Origin: CAZRIP01 sp964600165
GTDB lineage: Bacteria; Elusimicrobiota; Elusimicrobia; UBA1565; UBA9628
Reading direction: 5' to 3'
Length of the DNA stretch: 64,000 nucleotides
NCBI GenBank assembly: GCA_964600165.1
Contig: CAZRIP010000004.1
Coordinates: 1 to 64,000, forward strand
Shown: one piece after another, positions 53,790-62,225 of the stretch
Layout: every line of letters begins with the position of its first letter
Position numbering within the stretch: position 1 is the first letter of the stretch
Program-made: the position numbers and the translations under genes
Notes under the pieces: model-generated
The model's input: only the letters and a program-made list of their open reading frames with translations
Databases searched by the model: none
Told to the model about the DNA's origin: nothing

Positions 53790-54781
53790 TCCTTCAACGC
53801 GTACGCCTCGATCGTGCCGCCCCGGTGGAGAAGCGCCTCGACGGCGGTCATCGCGATCGAGACCGGCAGGAGCACCGGCAGCAGCGCGAGGTGCAGCAGC
53901 GCCTGGATCGGGTGGTGGCGGATGCGGATCGTGCGCGCGCCGCGGTCCTTGAGCATCGCGTAAAGGAAGTTGTGATCGAAGCCGAGCGCGTTATAGAAGC
54001 TCTGCAGCCAGCCGTAAGGGTTTTGCTCGAAGCAGAAATGATCGAGCTGCACGATCCGAAAGCGATAGCGCGCGAGCAGCGATTCGAGCGATTTGGGGCC
54101 GAAGTGGAAGTAGTGGCGCGGCACGTCCAAGTGGAACCAATGGCGGCCGAACAGCTTGGCCTGAAGGCTGTCGAAGTTCGGCACGGCGACGGCGATGAGG
54201 CCGCCGTTCTTCAAGAGCTCGGCCGCGCGCTGGAGCGCGGCGGCGGGATCGGGAAAGTGCTCGAGGGTGTGCCAGAAGACGACGGCGTTGAAGCGCTCGC
54301 GTTGATGGGGCGCGGTCAGGAAGTCGACGGTGAGGACGTCCAGGTGGAGCTTGTTGCGCGCGTGCCAGGCCGCGTGCTCCGAGAGCTCGATGCCGTGGGG
54401 CTCGTAGCCTAGCTCCCTCAAGAACCGGAGGAGATGGCCGCGACCGCAGCCGACGTCCAAGACCGGACCGCGCGGCACGCGGTGATAGAGGACGCGCGAG
54501 CGCCGGCGCTGGAAAAGCCGCGTCAAAGTCTCGAAGACCGGGTTGAAGCGGACGTTCTCTTTGCCGTAGTAATCCTGCGGGTACCAGGCGCCGACCTCCG
54601 CGGGGGGGACCGGCGGCCACGTGCGCCCGAGCCCGCAGTCCGGGCAGCGCAGGACCTCGAAGCCGGCCTCCGCCGACGGGAACGCCTCCTCGCCGCGGAA
54701 GGAGCCGCAGACGACGCAGCGGGGGGGCTTTTGGGCCTGGCTCGAAAGTTGGGGGGCGAAGCGCGTCGACGGGCGGGTCAC
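53786..54781 (-). CDS. Class I methyltransferase with N-terminal zinc ribbon and C-terminal hydrophobic tail
   Basis: 331 aa with a GTG start 8 nt after TATAAT. Two CxxC pairs (CVVCGSF; RCPDCGL) form an N-terminal zinc ribbon. The SAM domain has VLDVGCGRGHLLRFL, the acidic GIELSEHA and the FWHTLEHFPDPAAAL motif. Near the C-terminus a hydrophobic stretch (LLHLALLPVLLPVSIAMTAV) should anchor it to the membrane. This type is common in polysaccharide and lipid-linked glycan loci, matching its coupling to a GT39-like gene. Confidence 0.9.
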   Translation of the reverse strand: MTRPSTRFAPQLSSQAQKPPRCVVCGSFRGEEAFPSAEAGFEVLRCPDCGLGRTWPPVPPAEVGAWYPQDYYGKENVRFNPVFETLTRLFQRRRSRVLYHRVPRGPVLDVGCGRGHLLRFLRELGYEPHGIELSEHAAWHARNKLHLDVLTVDFLTAPHQRERFNAVVFWHTLEHFPDPAAALQRAAELLKNGGLIAVAVPNFDSLQAKLFGRHWFHLDVPRHYFHFGPKSLESLLARYRFRIVQLDHFCFEQNPYGWLQSFYNALGFDHNFLYAMLKDRGARTIRIRHHPIQALLHLALLPVLLPVSIAMTAVEALLHRGGTIEAYALKE

Positions 54782-54799
54782 AGAAGAAGATTATACAAA

Positions 54800-55105
54800 C
54801 TACCGCTGCTTCTCGCTCCATCGGCGGAGCTTCCCGTCGATGAAGGTCAGCGTGAACAAAGAGCGCGGCCAATACGCGACGCCGGGCTTCTGCTTGTAGA
54901 GCCGGTCGTAGACCCAGAGCGCCGCGGGCCGCCCGTTGTCGACGCCGCGCTCGACGCCGTCGGGCTTGCCCCAGGCGGCGATCACCTCGCTTTCGCGCAG
55001 GCCCTCGTGAAGGAAGACGCGGTCGGTCTTGCGCGCGGAGGTGTCGGCGCGCGGGCCGGCGCAGGCGGCGAGCGCCAGCAGCGCGGGCGCGGCCCAGAGC
55101 CTCAA
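54800..55105 (-). CDS. Small lipoprotein (SmpA/OmlA-like size)
   Basis: 101 aa. A lipobox LALAAC follows the hydrophobic start. The short mature part has the RESEVIAAWGKPDGVE motif, like the helix-turn of SmpA/BamE-type repeats, and a TFIDGKLRRW ending. The best start is TTG 55105, whose TTGA overlaps the stop of the upstream macro-domain gene; AAGGA lies 8 nt before it. No ATG would leave the signal peptide whole. Function unknown. Confidence 0.75.
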   Translation of the reverse strand: MRLWAAPALLALAACAGPRADTSARKTDRVFLHEGLRESEVIAAWGKPDGVERGVDNGRPAALWVYDRLYKQKPGVAYWPRSLFTLTFIDGKLRRWSEKQR

Positions 55106-55602
55106 GCGAGGGCTTCCTTTAGTATCGCGGCCATCGCGGCGTCGTAGGCGACGAGCAGCACCTTTTCTGGAAGCTCGTGGCCCGCCATGTGCCGGCGGAT
55201 CTCGACCACGGCGATCTTGGCCGCCTCGCGCGGAGGGTAAGCGTAGACGCCGCAGCTGATCGCGGGGAAGGCGACCGTCCTCGCGGAGATCGCGACGGCT
55301 TCCTCGAGCGAGCGCCGGTAGCAGGACGCGAGCAACTCGGCCTCGCCGCGGTTGCGGCCCGTCCATACGGGGCCGACGGTGTGGATGACGTAGCGGGCCT
55401 TCAGGCGATAGCCGCTCGTCACCTTCGCGTCGCCGGTGGCGCAGCCCTTGAGCGAGCGGCACTCATCGAGCAGGTCGCGCCCGGCCGCGCGGTGGATCGC
55501 GCCGTCGACGCCGCCGCCGCCGAGCAGCGTGGAGTTGGCGGCGTTGACGATGGCGTCGACGTCGAGCGCGGTGATGTCGGCTTGGACGACTTCAATGGGC
55601 AT
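55102..55602 (-). CDS. Macro-domain protein (O-acetyl-ADP-ribose deacetylase-like)
   Basis: 166 aa. IVNAANSTLLGGGGVDGAIHRAAG is the ADP-ribose-binding loop with catalytic Asn/Asp residues, and AFPAISCGVYAYPPREAA is the second conserved loop. It removes ADP-ribose or acetyl groups from ADP-ribosylated or O-acetyl-ADP-ribose substrates. The ATG at 55602 lies 4 bp past the VapC stop, so it follows VapBC in an operon. Confidence 0.95.
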   Translation of the reverse strand: MPIEVVQADITALDVDAIVNAANSTLLGGGGVDGAIHRAAGRDLLDECRSLKGCATGDAKVTSGYRLKARYVIHTVGPVWTGRNRGEAELLASCYRRSLEEAVAISARTVAFPAISCGVYAYPPREAAKIAVVEIRRHMAGHELPEKVLLVAYDAAMAAILKEALA

Positions 55603-55606
55603 AGTC

Positions 55607-55966
55607 TTAGGCCGCCGAGATCCCGAGTGTCGTCGCCGCGCGATTGAGCGCCGCGTCGCGGCTGAAAAGGAGGGCATGCGCCAGATGGGCGGACGCCAGT
55701 AGGTGGACATCGACCGGGCCAAGGCCTGAGCCGCCGAGGCGGTGCCGCTCGATAAAATGAAGGATCTCGTCATGCGAGGCGACCGGCGCCATCGGCAGCT
55801 TCGCCAACTCCGACAGGACTCTCGTCCTATGCTGGAGGTGGCCGCAAGCGATCTCTTCGATGACGAGCGGGTGGATCGCGACGACCGCTTCGGCGATATG
55901 GCGGCTCAACGCCTCGTCCGGACGGCGCAGGTGATCGATCCAGACGGACGTGTCGACGACGATCAA
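55607..55966 (-). CDS. vapC: VapC-type PIN-domain toxin ribonuclease
   Basis: 119 aa. The PIN acidic residues are present: Asp5 in VVDTSVWIDHL, Glu in VIEEIACG, and the late Asp pair (GPVDVHLLASA; FSRDAALNRAA). It would cleave RNA, probably tRNA, when free of antitoxin. The start overlaps the VapB stop (ATGA). The Gly/Leu-rich loop before the third acidic residue is normal for the family. Confidence 0.92.
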   Translation of the reverse strand: MIVVDTSVWIDHLRRPDEALSRHIAEAVVAIHPLVIEEIACGHLQHRTRVLSELAKLPMAPVASHDEILHFIERHRLGGSGLGPVDVHLLASAHLAHALLFSRDAALNRAATTLGISAA

Positions 55967-56157
55967 AACCGTCTCCGCCGAGGCGCTCTAAGATGCGGTT
56001 CCGTGCCGCCGAGAGCGATGAGCCGTTCGCGCGCCTTCTGCTGAATCAGAGCCTCGAGGCCCGCGTGGACCAGGGCCGTCTTCTCTTTGATCCCCGTCAT
56101 TTCCATCGCCGTTTTGAGGACGTCATCTTTGAGAATGAGCGTCGTTCTCATATGCAT
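55963..56157 (-). CDS. vapB: VapB-type antitoxin
   Basis: 64 aa. The N-terminal RTTLILKDDVLKTAMEMTGI is a ribbon-helix-helix DNA-binding segment. KTALVHAGLEALIQQKARERL forms the second helix, and the Arg-rich tail should wrap VapC. GGAGG lies 7 nt before the ATG at 56157 (second ATG at 56151). Such proteins repress their own promoter. Upstream is a region with competing inverted repeats. Confidence 0.88.
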   Translation of the reverse strand: MHMRTTLILKDDVLKTAMEMTGIKEKTALVHAGLEALIQQKARERLIALGGTEPHLRAPRRRRF

Positions 56158-56223
56158 AAGTATGCCTCCATTGTATGCTGTTGTCAAGGATGCCCCTATT
56201 ACGGATACGATCGACCCCCTGAA

Positions 56224-56281
56224 AAAGTTCCATCGCTGGAACTTTCCGAGGCCGACAGTGTCTCATCCGTTCGGAAAGTTC
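56224..56281. repeat. Competing inverted repeats upstream of htrA-like gene
   Basis: AAAGTTCCA (56224-56232) pairs with TGGAACTTT (56237-56245); the overlapping GAACTTTCCGA (56239-56249) also pairs with TCGGAAAGTTC (56271-56281). The central arm can join only one partner at a time. On the minus strand the first hairpin is followed by TTTTT-like bases. Confidence 0.75.
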
Positions 56282-56294
56282 AGGCTCAAAAGGA

Positions 56295-56300
56295 TAAAAT
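56295..56300 (+). promoter_or_regulatory. -10 element, leaderless start of HtrA-like gene
   Basis: TAAAAT, 6 nt before the ATG at 56307. Confidence 0.55.
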
Positions 56301-56306
56301 ACGCCC

Positions 56307-57344
56307 ATGAAACCGCTCGTCCTCGCCGCGGCCATCGCCATGCTCCCCGCCGCGCGCGTCCGCGCCGCGCTGCTCCCCGAAGAAGAGAACACGATCGGCG
56401 TCTTCAAGAACGCCTCGGAGTCCGTCGTCTTCGTCACGAACATCGCCATCGTTCAGGACGTCTTCATGGACGAGTACGCGCGGCCGCAGGGCGCGGGCTC
56501 GGGCTTCATCTGGGACAAGGAAGGCCACATCGTCACCAATTTCCACGTCGTCAACGGCGGCAACGCTTTTCTCGTCACGCTCAAGGACCATACGGAGCTC
56601 GAGGCCGTCGTCGTCGGCGTCGAGCCGCGCAAGGACATCGCCGTGCTCAAGGTGACCAAGGCGCTCGACAAGATGAAGCCGATCCAGCTCGGGCACTCCG
56701 AGACGCTGCAGGTCGGCCAGAAGACGCTGGCGATCGGCAACCCGTTCGGCCTCGACAACACGCTCACCACCGGCATCGTCAGCGCGATCGGCCGCCAAGT
56801 CGAGGGCATCGGCGGCGTGACGATCCACGACATGGTCCAGACCGACGCCGCGATCAACCCCGGCAACTCGGGCGGGCCTCTGCTCGACTCTGAGGGCCGG
56901 CTCATCGGCATGAACACGATGATCTACTCCCAATCCGGCTCGAACGCGGGCGTGGGCTTCGCCGTTCCGGTCAGCTCCATCCGCAAGATCGTGCCGCAGC
57001 TCATTAAGTACGGGAAGACCATCCAGCCCGGCATGGGGGTGACGATCCTGACCGAGCCGCAGAAGGCGCAGCTGCTCGGCACGGTCGAGGGCGTCGTCGT
57101 GCGGGCGGTGACGCACGATTCGCCGGCGGATCACGCGGGGCTCGAGGGCATCATGCGCGACCGCCGCACCGGCCGTCTGCAGATCGGCGACATCATCGTC
57201 GGCATCGACGACAAGAAGGTCAAGGACTACGACGACCTCTACAACACGCTCGACAACTACAAGGTCGGCGACAAGGTCGTCGTCCGCACGCTGCGCGACG
57301 GCAAGAAGCGCTCTTACCCGCTCGAGCTCGTCAACGTCTTCTAG
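56307..57344 (+). CDS. HtrA/DegP-family serine protease with PDZ domain
   Basis: 345 aa. A signal peptide (about 1-20, AIAMLPAARVRA) precedes a trypsin-like domain with the full triad: His in IVTNFHVVNGG, Asp in RKDIAVLKV and Ser in INPGNSGGPLL. One PDZ domain (about 250-340: VVVRAVTHDSPADHAGLEG, IGDIIVGIDDKKV) follows. It should act in periplasmic protein quality control. TAAAAT lies 6 nt before the ATG. Competing inverted repeats lie just upstream of the promoter. Confidence 0.94.
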   Translation: MKPLVLAAAIAMLPAARVRAALLPEEENTIGVFKNASESVVFVTNIAIVQDVFMDEYARPQGAGSGFIWDKEGHIVTNFHVVNGGNAFLVTLKDHTELEAVVVGVEPRKDIAVLKVTKALDKMKPIQLGHSETLQVGQKTLAIGNPFGLDNTLTTGIVSAIGRQVEGIGGVTIHDMVQTDAAINPGNSGGPLLDSEGRLIGMNTMIYSQSGSNAGVGFAVPVSSIRKIVPQLIKYGKTIQPGMGVTILTEPQKAQLLGTVEGVVVRAVTHDSPADHAGLEGIMRDRRTGRLQIGDIIVGIDDKKVKDYDDLYNTLDNYKVGDKVVVRTLRDGKKRSYPLELVNVF

Positions 57345-57377
57345 TAGTCACTCCAGGGCCTGCCCCCGCTGTGACTA
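57345..57377. terminator. Possible hairpin over convergent stops
   Basis: TAGTCAC (57345-57351) pairs with GTGACTA (57371-57377) around a GC-rich 19-nt loop, between the protease and M20 stops. No T-run, so weak evidence. Confidence 0.3.
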
Positions 57378-58757
57378 GTTGCGGCCGATCGGGGCGAGCT
57401 CCTCGTAGAGATGGATCGCGCTCTTGATCGCCTTCTTGAAGTCGCCGAGGTGCAAGCTCTCGTTCTCGGAATGCGGGTTGGTGTAGGGGTCCTCGACGCC
57501 GATGAGCAGCGCCGGCGCTCCGCCCAGAACCTTCGAGAACGGCCCAACGAACGGGATCGAGCCGCCGCAGCCCATGAAAACGGTCTCGCGCCCGAAGCCT
57601 TTCTTCAAGGCGCTGGCCGCCGCCTGAAAGACCTTCGACTCGGGCTCCGTCGTCCACGCCGGGTTCATCGACTCGCCCGAGAACTCGACGGTCACGCCCC
57701 ACGGCGCGTGCTTGAGAAGATGCTTCTTCAAGGCTGCGAGGACCTTTTTCGGGTCCATGTTCTCGACGATGCGGATGCCCATGTGGCACCAGGCCGCCTC
57801 GTTGATGATGTTCGCGCAGTCCTTCCTTGAAGAAGCCTGGATCGCGTTGACCGAGAACGCCGGCTCGTACCAGTTGGCCCTCAAGAGATCCTTGGCGAGA
57901 AGCTTGGTCTTCGGCAGCACGCCGGTCTGCTTGCGGAAATCCTTCTCCGTGTACTTGAGAGAACGCATGCTCTTGAGCTCGGTCTTGGTGAGCTTGCGCA
58001 CGTCCTTGTAGATGCCGGGGATGACCATGCGGCCGTTCTTGTCGGTGACGGCGGCGATCATCTTGGCGAGGGCCTGCACGGGATCGACGAGCGCGCCGCC
58101 CCACATGCCGGAATGAAGCGGGTGGTCGGCCGAGCGGACCGTGACGTCGAGCGCGACTATGCCGCGCAGCGCCGTCGTGATCGAAGGCACGCCGACGTCG
58201 TAGTTGCCCGTGTCGGTCAGGACCATGATGTCGGCCTGGACCTTGGTCTTGTATTTCGCCAGAAACTCCTCGAGATGATCGCTGCCGCACTCTTCCTCGC
58301 CCTCGATGATGAGCTTGACGTTCAAGGGCAGCTTGCCGACGGTCCGCAGATAAGACGTGATGGCGCTCGTGTGCACGACGGCGCCGGCCTTGTCGTCGGC
58401 GGCGCCGCGGCCCCAAAGCCGGCCGTCGCGCTCCGTGGCGACGAAAGGAGGCGATTTCCAGAGCTCCTCTCTGCCCGCGGGCTGGACGTCATGGTGGGCG
58501 TATAAGAGGAGGGTCGGCGCGCCGGGCGCGTGCAGCCAGTCGCCGTAGACGTAGGGGTGGGCGCCCGGGAGCTTCAAGATCTCGACGTTCTCGACGCCGC
58601 GCGACTTCATCAGCGCGGCGACGGCCTCGGCCGAGGCCGCGACGTGCTTGGGATCGAAGCCGGGGAAGCTCACGCTCGGGATCTTCACGAGCTCTTTTAA
58701 GTCGTTGACGAAATCGGACTGGTGATTCTCGGCGAAAGAAAGCGGTTGTTCGGTCAT
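57375..58757 (-). CDS. M20-family dipeptidase
   Basis: 460 aa. The two-zinc site is intact: His and Asp in LLYAHHDVQP, Asp in GRGAADDKAG, the catalytic and metal Glu pair in IIEGEEECGS, a later Asp in VLTDTGN and His in HSENESLHLGD. The dimerisation domain lies at about 205-330. It cleaves dipeptides or short acylated amino acids; exact substrate unknown. TATAAT lies 6 nt before the ATG. Divergent from lptF; the two promoters are nested in 30 bp. Confidence 0.93.
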   Translation of the reverse strand: MTEQPLSFAENHQSDFVNDLKELVKIPSVSFPGFDPKHVAASAEAVAALMKSRGVENVEILKLPGAHPYVYGDWLHAPGAPTLLLYAHHDVQPAGREELWKSPPFVATERDGRLWGRGAADDKAGAVVHTSAITSYLRTVGKLPLNVKLIIEGEEECGSDHLEEFLAKYKTKVQADIMVLTDTGNYDVGVPSITTALRGIVALDVTVRSADHPLHSGMWGGALVDPVQALAKMIAAVTDKNGRMVIPGIYKDVRKLTKTELKSMRSLKYTEKDFRKQTGVLPKTKLLAKDLLRANWYEPAFSVNAIQASSRKDCANIINEAAWCHMGIRIVENMDPKKVLAALKKHLLKHAPWGVTVEFSGESMNPAWTTEPESKVFQAAASALKKGFGRETVFMGCGGSIPFVGPFSKVLGGAPALLIGVEDPYTNPHSENESLHLGDFKKAIKSAIHLYEELAPIGRN

Positions 58758-58763
58758 GTTCGG

Positions 58764-58769
58764 ATTATA
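58764..58769 (-). promoter_or_regulatory. -10 element, leaderless start of M20 peptidase
   Basis: Consensus TATAAT on the minus strand, 6 nt before the ATG at 58757. Confidence 0.6.
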
Positions 58770-58776
58770 GAATTTG

Positions 58777-58782
58777 TAAAAT
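58777..58782 (+). promoter_or_regulatory. -10 element, lptF
   Basis: TAAAAT, 5 nt before the GTG at 58788; lies 7 bp from the divergent TATAAT. Confidence 0.5.
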
Positions 58783-58787
58783 GGGCC

Positions 58788-59882
58788 GTGCCGATCCTGT
58801 CCCGCTATTTCCTGCGGCTCTTCCTCCCCACGTTTTTCCTGTGCCTGGCCGTCTTCACGGGCGTGCTGTTGATGAATCAGTTTCTCAAGCTCTTCAACCT
58901 GGCCGTAATGAAAGGCATTTCTCCCTTATGGATCGCGGCTTGTTTCGCCCGGCTCCTGCCTTTCATCTGCAGTCTGGCGATCCCGATGGCCTATCTCGTG
59001 GCGCTCTTGCTGGTCTTGGGACAGCTCTCCGAGAGCGGCGAGATCATGGCGCTGCGCGCGTCGGGCTTCTCGCTCTTCGAGATGACTTGGCCGTTTCTCG
59101 CGATCGGCGGGATCCTTTCGGGTCTGCTGCTTTATCTCAACCACAAGGCGAGCCCAGAAGGCTTTCACTCGTTCAAGAACCAGTACGCGGCGGCGGCGCG
59201 GCAGCTCGCGCGCGTCGACATCGAGCCGCAGTCGTTCATGACCCTGGGTCAGTGGAAGCTCTACGCGCACTCGGCCGATCGCGAGACCGGCGAGCTGGAG
59301 GGGGTTTACCTCGTGCGCGCGGAAGGCGACGAGCGAGGCTCGGAGTTCCGGATCGAGGCCGCGCACGGCCATCTGCTCGTCGAGAAAGGCAAGGACGTCG
59401 CGCTCGAGCTCTACGACGGCGATTTCCAGACCGCCAATCCCGACCCCGAGAAATACACCTCGGGCGCGTTCAAGAAGTACCGACTCGAGGTGCCGTTGAC
59501 CGGGGGGCCCGCCGAGCAGCGCGATCCGGACATCCCGGAACTCAATTCGCGCAAGCTCGCCGCCGCGGCCAAGGACCCTGCTACGACGCCGGAGCACCGG
59601 ATCGAGTACTTGGTCGAGCTCGCCGTGCGCAGCGCGTCCGCCGTCTCGCCGTTCGTGTTCTTCTTTCTAGCGGCGCCCTTGGGGCTGCAAATGCAGAAGC
59701 ACAGCAAGGGCCTGGGCTTCGCGTTCTCCCTGGCGATCCTTTTCTTTTTCTACGGTCTTCTCGCCGTCGGCATCGGCGTGGGCCGGCGGAACGAGCATCT
59801 GTCTCATGTCGCGCCGTGGCTCGCCGACGCGGCCGGTCTCGCCTGCGGCCTCGCGATGACCCGGAGACTCTCTCGCCAATGA
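58788..59882 (+). CDS. lptF: LPS export permease LptF (YjgP/YjgQ family)
   Basis: 364 aa. Three N-terminal transmembrane helices (the first after ILSRYFLRLFLPTFF; then the third near AIPMAYLVALLLVLG), a periplasmic beta-jellyroll (about 130-265) and three C-terminal helices follow the LptF/G plan. EIMALRASGFS near residue 90 is the coupling segment. With LptG and LptB it extracts LPS from the inner membrane. The GTG at 58788 is chosen because it begins the family start MPILSRYFLR and lies 5 nt after TAAAAT. Its stop overlaps the lptG ATG (ATGA). Confidence 0.92.
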   Translation: MPILSRYFLRLFLPTFFLCLAVFTGVLLMNQFLKLFNLAVMKGISPLWIAACFARLLPFICSLAIPMAYLVALLLVLGQLSESGEIMALRASGFSLFEMTWPFLAIGGILSGLLLYLNHKASPEGFHSFKNQYAAAARQLARVDIEPQSFMTLGQWKLYAHSADRETGELEGVYLVRAEGDERGSEFRIEAAHGHLLVEKGKDVALELYDGDFQTANPDPEKYTSGAFKKYRLEVPLTGGPAEQRDPDIPELNSRKLAAAAKDPATTPEHRIEYLVELAVRSASAVSPFVFFFLAAPLGLQMQKHSKGLGFAFSLAILFFFYGLLAVGIGVGRRNEHLSHVAPWLADAAGLACGLAMTRRLSRQ

Positions 59883-60949
59883 TCCGCATCTTCTCGCGGT
59901 ACATGGCCTCGCGCTTTTTCAAGCCGTTCGCCTTCGGCCTATGCGTCTTCGCTCTTCTGGTCTTCTTGGGCGACATGTTCGATCACATGAACGCGCTCGC
60001 CAAGAGCCACGCGACGATGGTCGTGATCCTCGAATATCTCTGGCTTGAAGTGCCGTATTGGACGATCCGCGTGATCCCGATGGCGACGCTCTTGGCGACG
60101 CTTTATGCTTTGACCGGCTTCGTCCAGAGCGGGGAGTGGATCGCGGCCCAGGCGAGCGGCTTCGAGTCGAAGTATTTCTGGCGGCCGGTCCTCGCTTGCT
60201 CGCTCGCGGTCACCGCCATCAGCTTCCTCGCCCAAGAGACGGTCCTGCCGCTGTGCTACCGTCATGCGCGCATCCTGTGGCAGGAGCGCATCCATCCCGA
60301 GTGGGAGTGGGACAAGTACTACGACATCGCCCTGATCGGAGGCCCGGACCAGTTCATCTCCGCCAAGATGTTCCAGCCCAAGGAAGGCCTCATGGTGCGT
60401 CCCTTGCTCGAGAAGGTGGGCAAGGAGGGCGTCGAGAGCCAGCTCGACGCCAAGAAGGCGACGTGGGACGGAAGCCGGTGGGTCTTCTACGACGGCGTCG
60501 CGCGCGACTTTTCTCCGGGCAAGCTCACGCAGAAGCCCTTCGACCGGCAAGACTCGGACCTCACGGTTCCGCCGCGCAACCTGATCCCGCGCGCGAGCAA
60601 TCCGGACGAGATGAGCTACCGCGAGCTCAAGCAGTATTCCGAGCGCGTCGGGCATCTTGGAATCCCTCCGCGCCAGTTCGAGATCGCCGTCGACGCCAAG
60701 CTGGCCGCGCCGTTCACGAACTTCGTCATCTGCGCGCTCGGAATCCCGATCGCCCTGCGGCTGCAGCGGGCCTCCAAGATCATCAACTTTTGCGCCGCGC
60801 TCGGGCTTTCCTCGGTCTACCTCTTCGTCAGCGAGATCGCCAAGACCCTGGGCGGCGGCGGAGAGCTGCCGCCGTTGGCGGCCGCGTGGTTGCCTAACAT
60901 CCTGTTCGCCGGAGTCGCCTTTTATTTGATCCGGCTCTGGGGCTACTAG
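59879..60949 (+). CDS. lptG: LPS export permease LptG (YjgP/YjgQ family)
   Basis: 356 aa, the partner of LptF. It starts IRIFSRYMASRFFKPFAFG, has three N-terminal helices, a periplasmic domain (about 110-255) and three C-terminal helices ending in FYLIRLWGY. The coupling stretch GEWIAAQASGFESKYF corresponds to the family motif. Together they form the LptFG pore; the rest of the Lpt machine is not in the window. The two genes overlap by 4 bp. The stop interlocks with that of the convergent outer-membrane protein gene (CTAG). Confidence 0.93.
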   Translation: MIRIFSRYMASRFFKPFAFGLCVFALLVFLGDMFDHMNALAKSHATMVVILEYLWLEVPYWTIRVIPMATLLATLYALTGFVQSGEWIAAQASGFESKYFWRPVLACSLAVTAISFLAQETVLPLCYRHARILWQERIHPEWEWDKYYDIALIGGPDQFISAKMFQPKEGLMVRPLLEKVGKEGVESQLDAKKATWDGSRWVFYDGVARDFSPGKLTQKPFDRQDSDLTVPPRNLIPRASNPDEMSYRELKQYSERVGHLGIPPRQFEIAVDAKLAAPFTNFVICALGIPIALRLQRASKIINFCAALGLSSVYLFVSEIAKTLGGGGELPPLAAAWLPNILFAGVAFYLIRLWGY

Positions 60950-62172
60950 AACGTAACTCCGAGGGTCGCGCCCGCGCCGAACTCGGCGGGAAAAGTCTTC
61001 GATTGGTCGATCGACTGCGTCGTGACTTTCTTCGGGCTCCAATTCACCGCGAGGTCGAGGCTGACGTGGAATAGGCGCAGCCCGCCGCCGAGAGAGATCA
61101 GCGTCTTTGCGCCCGCCTGAGCGAGGTTGCGGGAAAGTCCGAAGCGCAGCGGTAGATTGAACGACTGGCTGTTGATGACGTTGAACTCGGCGCCGACGCC
61201 GCCGTAGCGCGCCGCTTGGCTCGAGGCCGCGGTCGCGTTCGAGGTCAGGTCGAGGTCGGCGGTGAAATTCATGAAGCCGAGCGGCGAGATCGCGAAACCG
61301 GCGCGCGCGTTCGGCTGGAGCTTGAACTTGCCCGGCTCGCCGTTGTTCTTCGCGACTTCGGGCTGCGAGAAGCTGGGTCCGTTGAGGTCGTGCGCGGCGA
61401 CGGCCAGGCGCGGGTGCATCGGCACGCCGGCGAAAGAGCGGCTCAGGTCCCAGATCGCGCCGAGGTCGATCCCGGGCTGGAAGCTCGACTTCGTGTTCTT
61501 CGAGAAGTCGCCCAAGAAGCCCGTCGAGCTCGAGTCGCCGCTGCCGAGGAGCTGGTGCTGGGCGTAACCGACGCGGCCGACGATGCCCTTGAGCGCGCCG
61601 CCGACCATGACGCCGCGGGCGAACGGCAGCTCGTGGCCGTACGCGGCGCCGAACTCGGTGGCGCTGATGCCGCGCAGGACGATGGCCGAAGTGTTGTTTT
61701 GGACGGTCGCCGCGGTCGCGTGCGTCATGTCGATCATCGGCTTGGCGCCGATGTCGGTGACGTCGTCGGCGAAGACGGCGAGCTTCCCGATCTTGACGAA
61801 CGCGCCGCCGCCGAGGTCCGCCCGGGCGCCGGTCCCCGAAGAATTCAGCTTGTTGAGCGCGTTTTGTATGTTCGCGTCGGTGCAGTTCGGGGCGCCGGCT
61901 TGGCAGTCTTTCTGCAGTTGGGCCAGATCATTGGCGCCCTGGACCATGTCGCCGCTGACGGCGGCGTGGCCGGTGAACGGCAGCTCGACGCCCGAGGAGT
62001 TGTTCGCTTGGTCGAGGCCCGCCGGGTTCCAATAAGCGCCGATCGGGCCTTGCGCGAGCGCCGTGCCCGTGCCGCCCATCGCCATCGCGCGCGCGCCGAG
62101 GTTGTGCCATTCGGTCGCCGAGGCGGCCGCCGCAAGGGGCAGCATCGTCAAGAAAGCGATAAAAGTCTTCAT
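60946..62172 (-). CDS. TraF/FadL-like outer-membrane beta-barrel protein
   Basis: 408 aa. A signal peptide (about 1-19, ASATEW) is followed by LGARAMAMGGTGTAL and GAYWNPAGLDQ, the N-terminal signature of TraF_2 and FadL-like barrels (PorV-like). The rest is alternating beta-strand sequence. A Cys pair in the first loop (CQAGAPNC) may form a disulphide. The last strand ends in a Phe (GATLGVTF), as barrel-assembly signals do. It may carry hydrophobic molecules; function unknown. TATAGA lies 6 nt before the ATG. Confidence 0.8.
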   Translation of the reverse strand: MKTFIAFLTMLPLAAAASATEWHNLGARAMAMGGTGTALAQGPIGAYWNPAGLDQANNSSGVELPFTGHAAVSGDMVQGANDLAQLQKDCQAGAPNCTDANIQNALNKLNSSGTGARADLGGGAFVKIGKLAVFADDVTDIGAKPMIDMTHATAATVQNNTSAIVLRGISATEFGAAYGHELPFARGVMVGGALKGIVGRVGYAQHQLLGSGDSSSTGFLGDFSKNTKSSFQPGIDLGAIWDLSRSFAGVPMHPRLAVAAHDLNGPSFSQPEVAKNNGEPGKFKLQPNARAGFAISPLGFMNFTADLDLTSNATAASSQAARYGGVGAEFNVINSQSFNLPLRFGLSRNLAQAGAKTLISLGGGLRLFHVSLDLAVNWSPKKVTTQSIDQSKTFPAEFGAGATLGVTF

Positions 62173-62178
62173 AAGTCT

Positions 62179-62184
62179 TCTATA
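62179..62184 (-). promoter_or_regulatory. -10 element, leaderless start of TraF/FadL-like gene
   Basis: TATAGA on the minus strand, 6 nt before the ATG at 62172. Confidence 0.4.
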
Positions 62185-62225
62185 TAGCAGGCCGACGCGG
62201 CCGCGTCAATGTGACTTTGGCGGGC

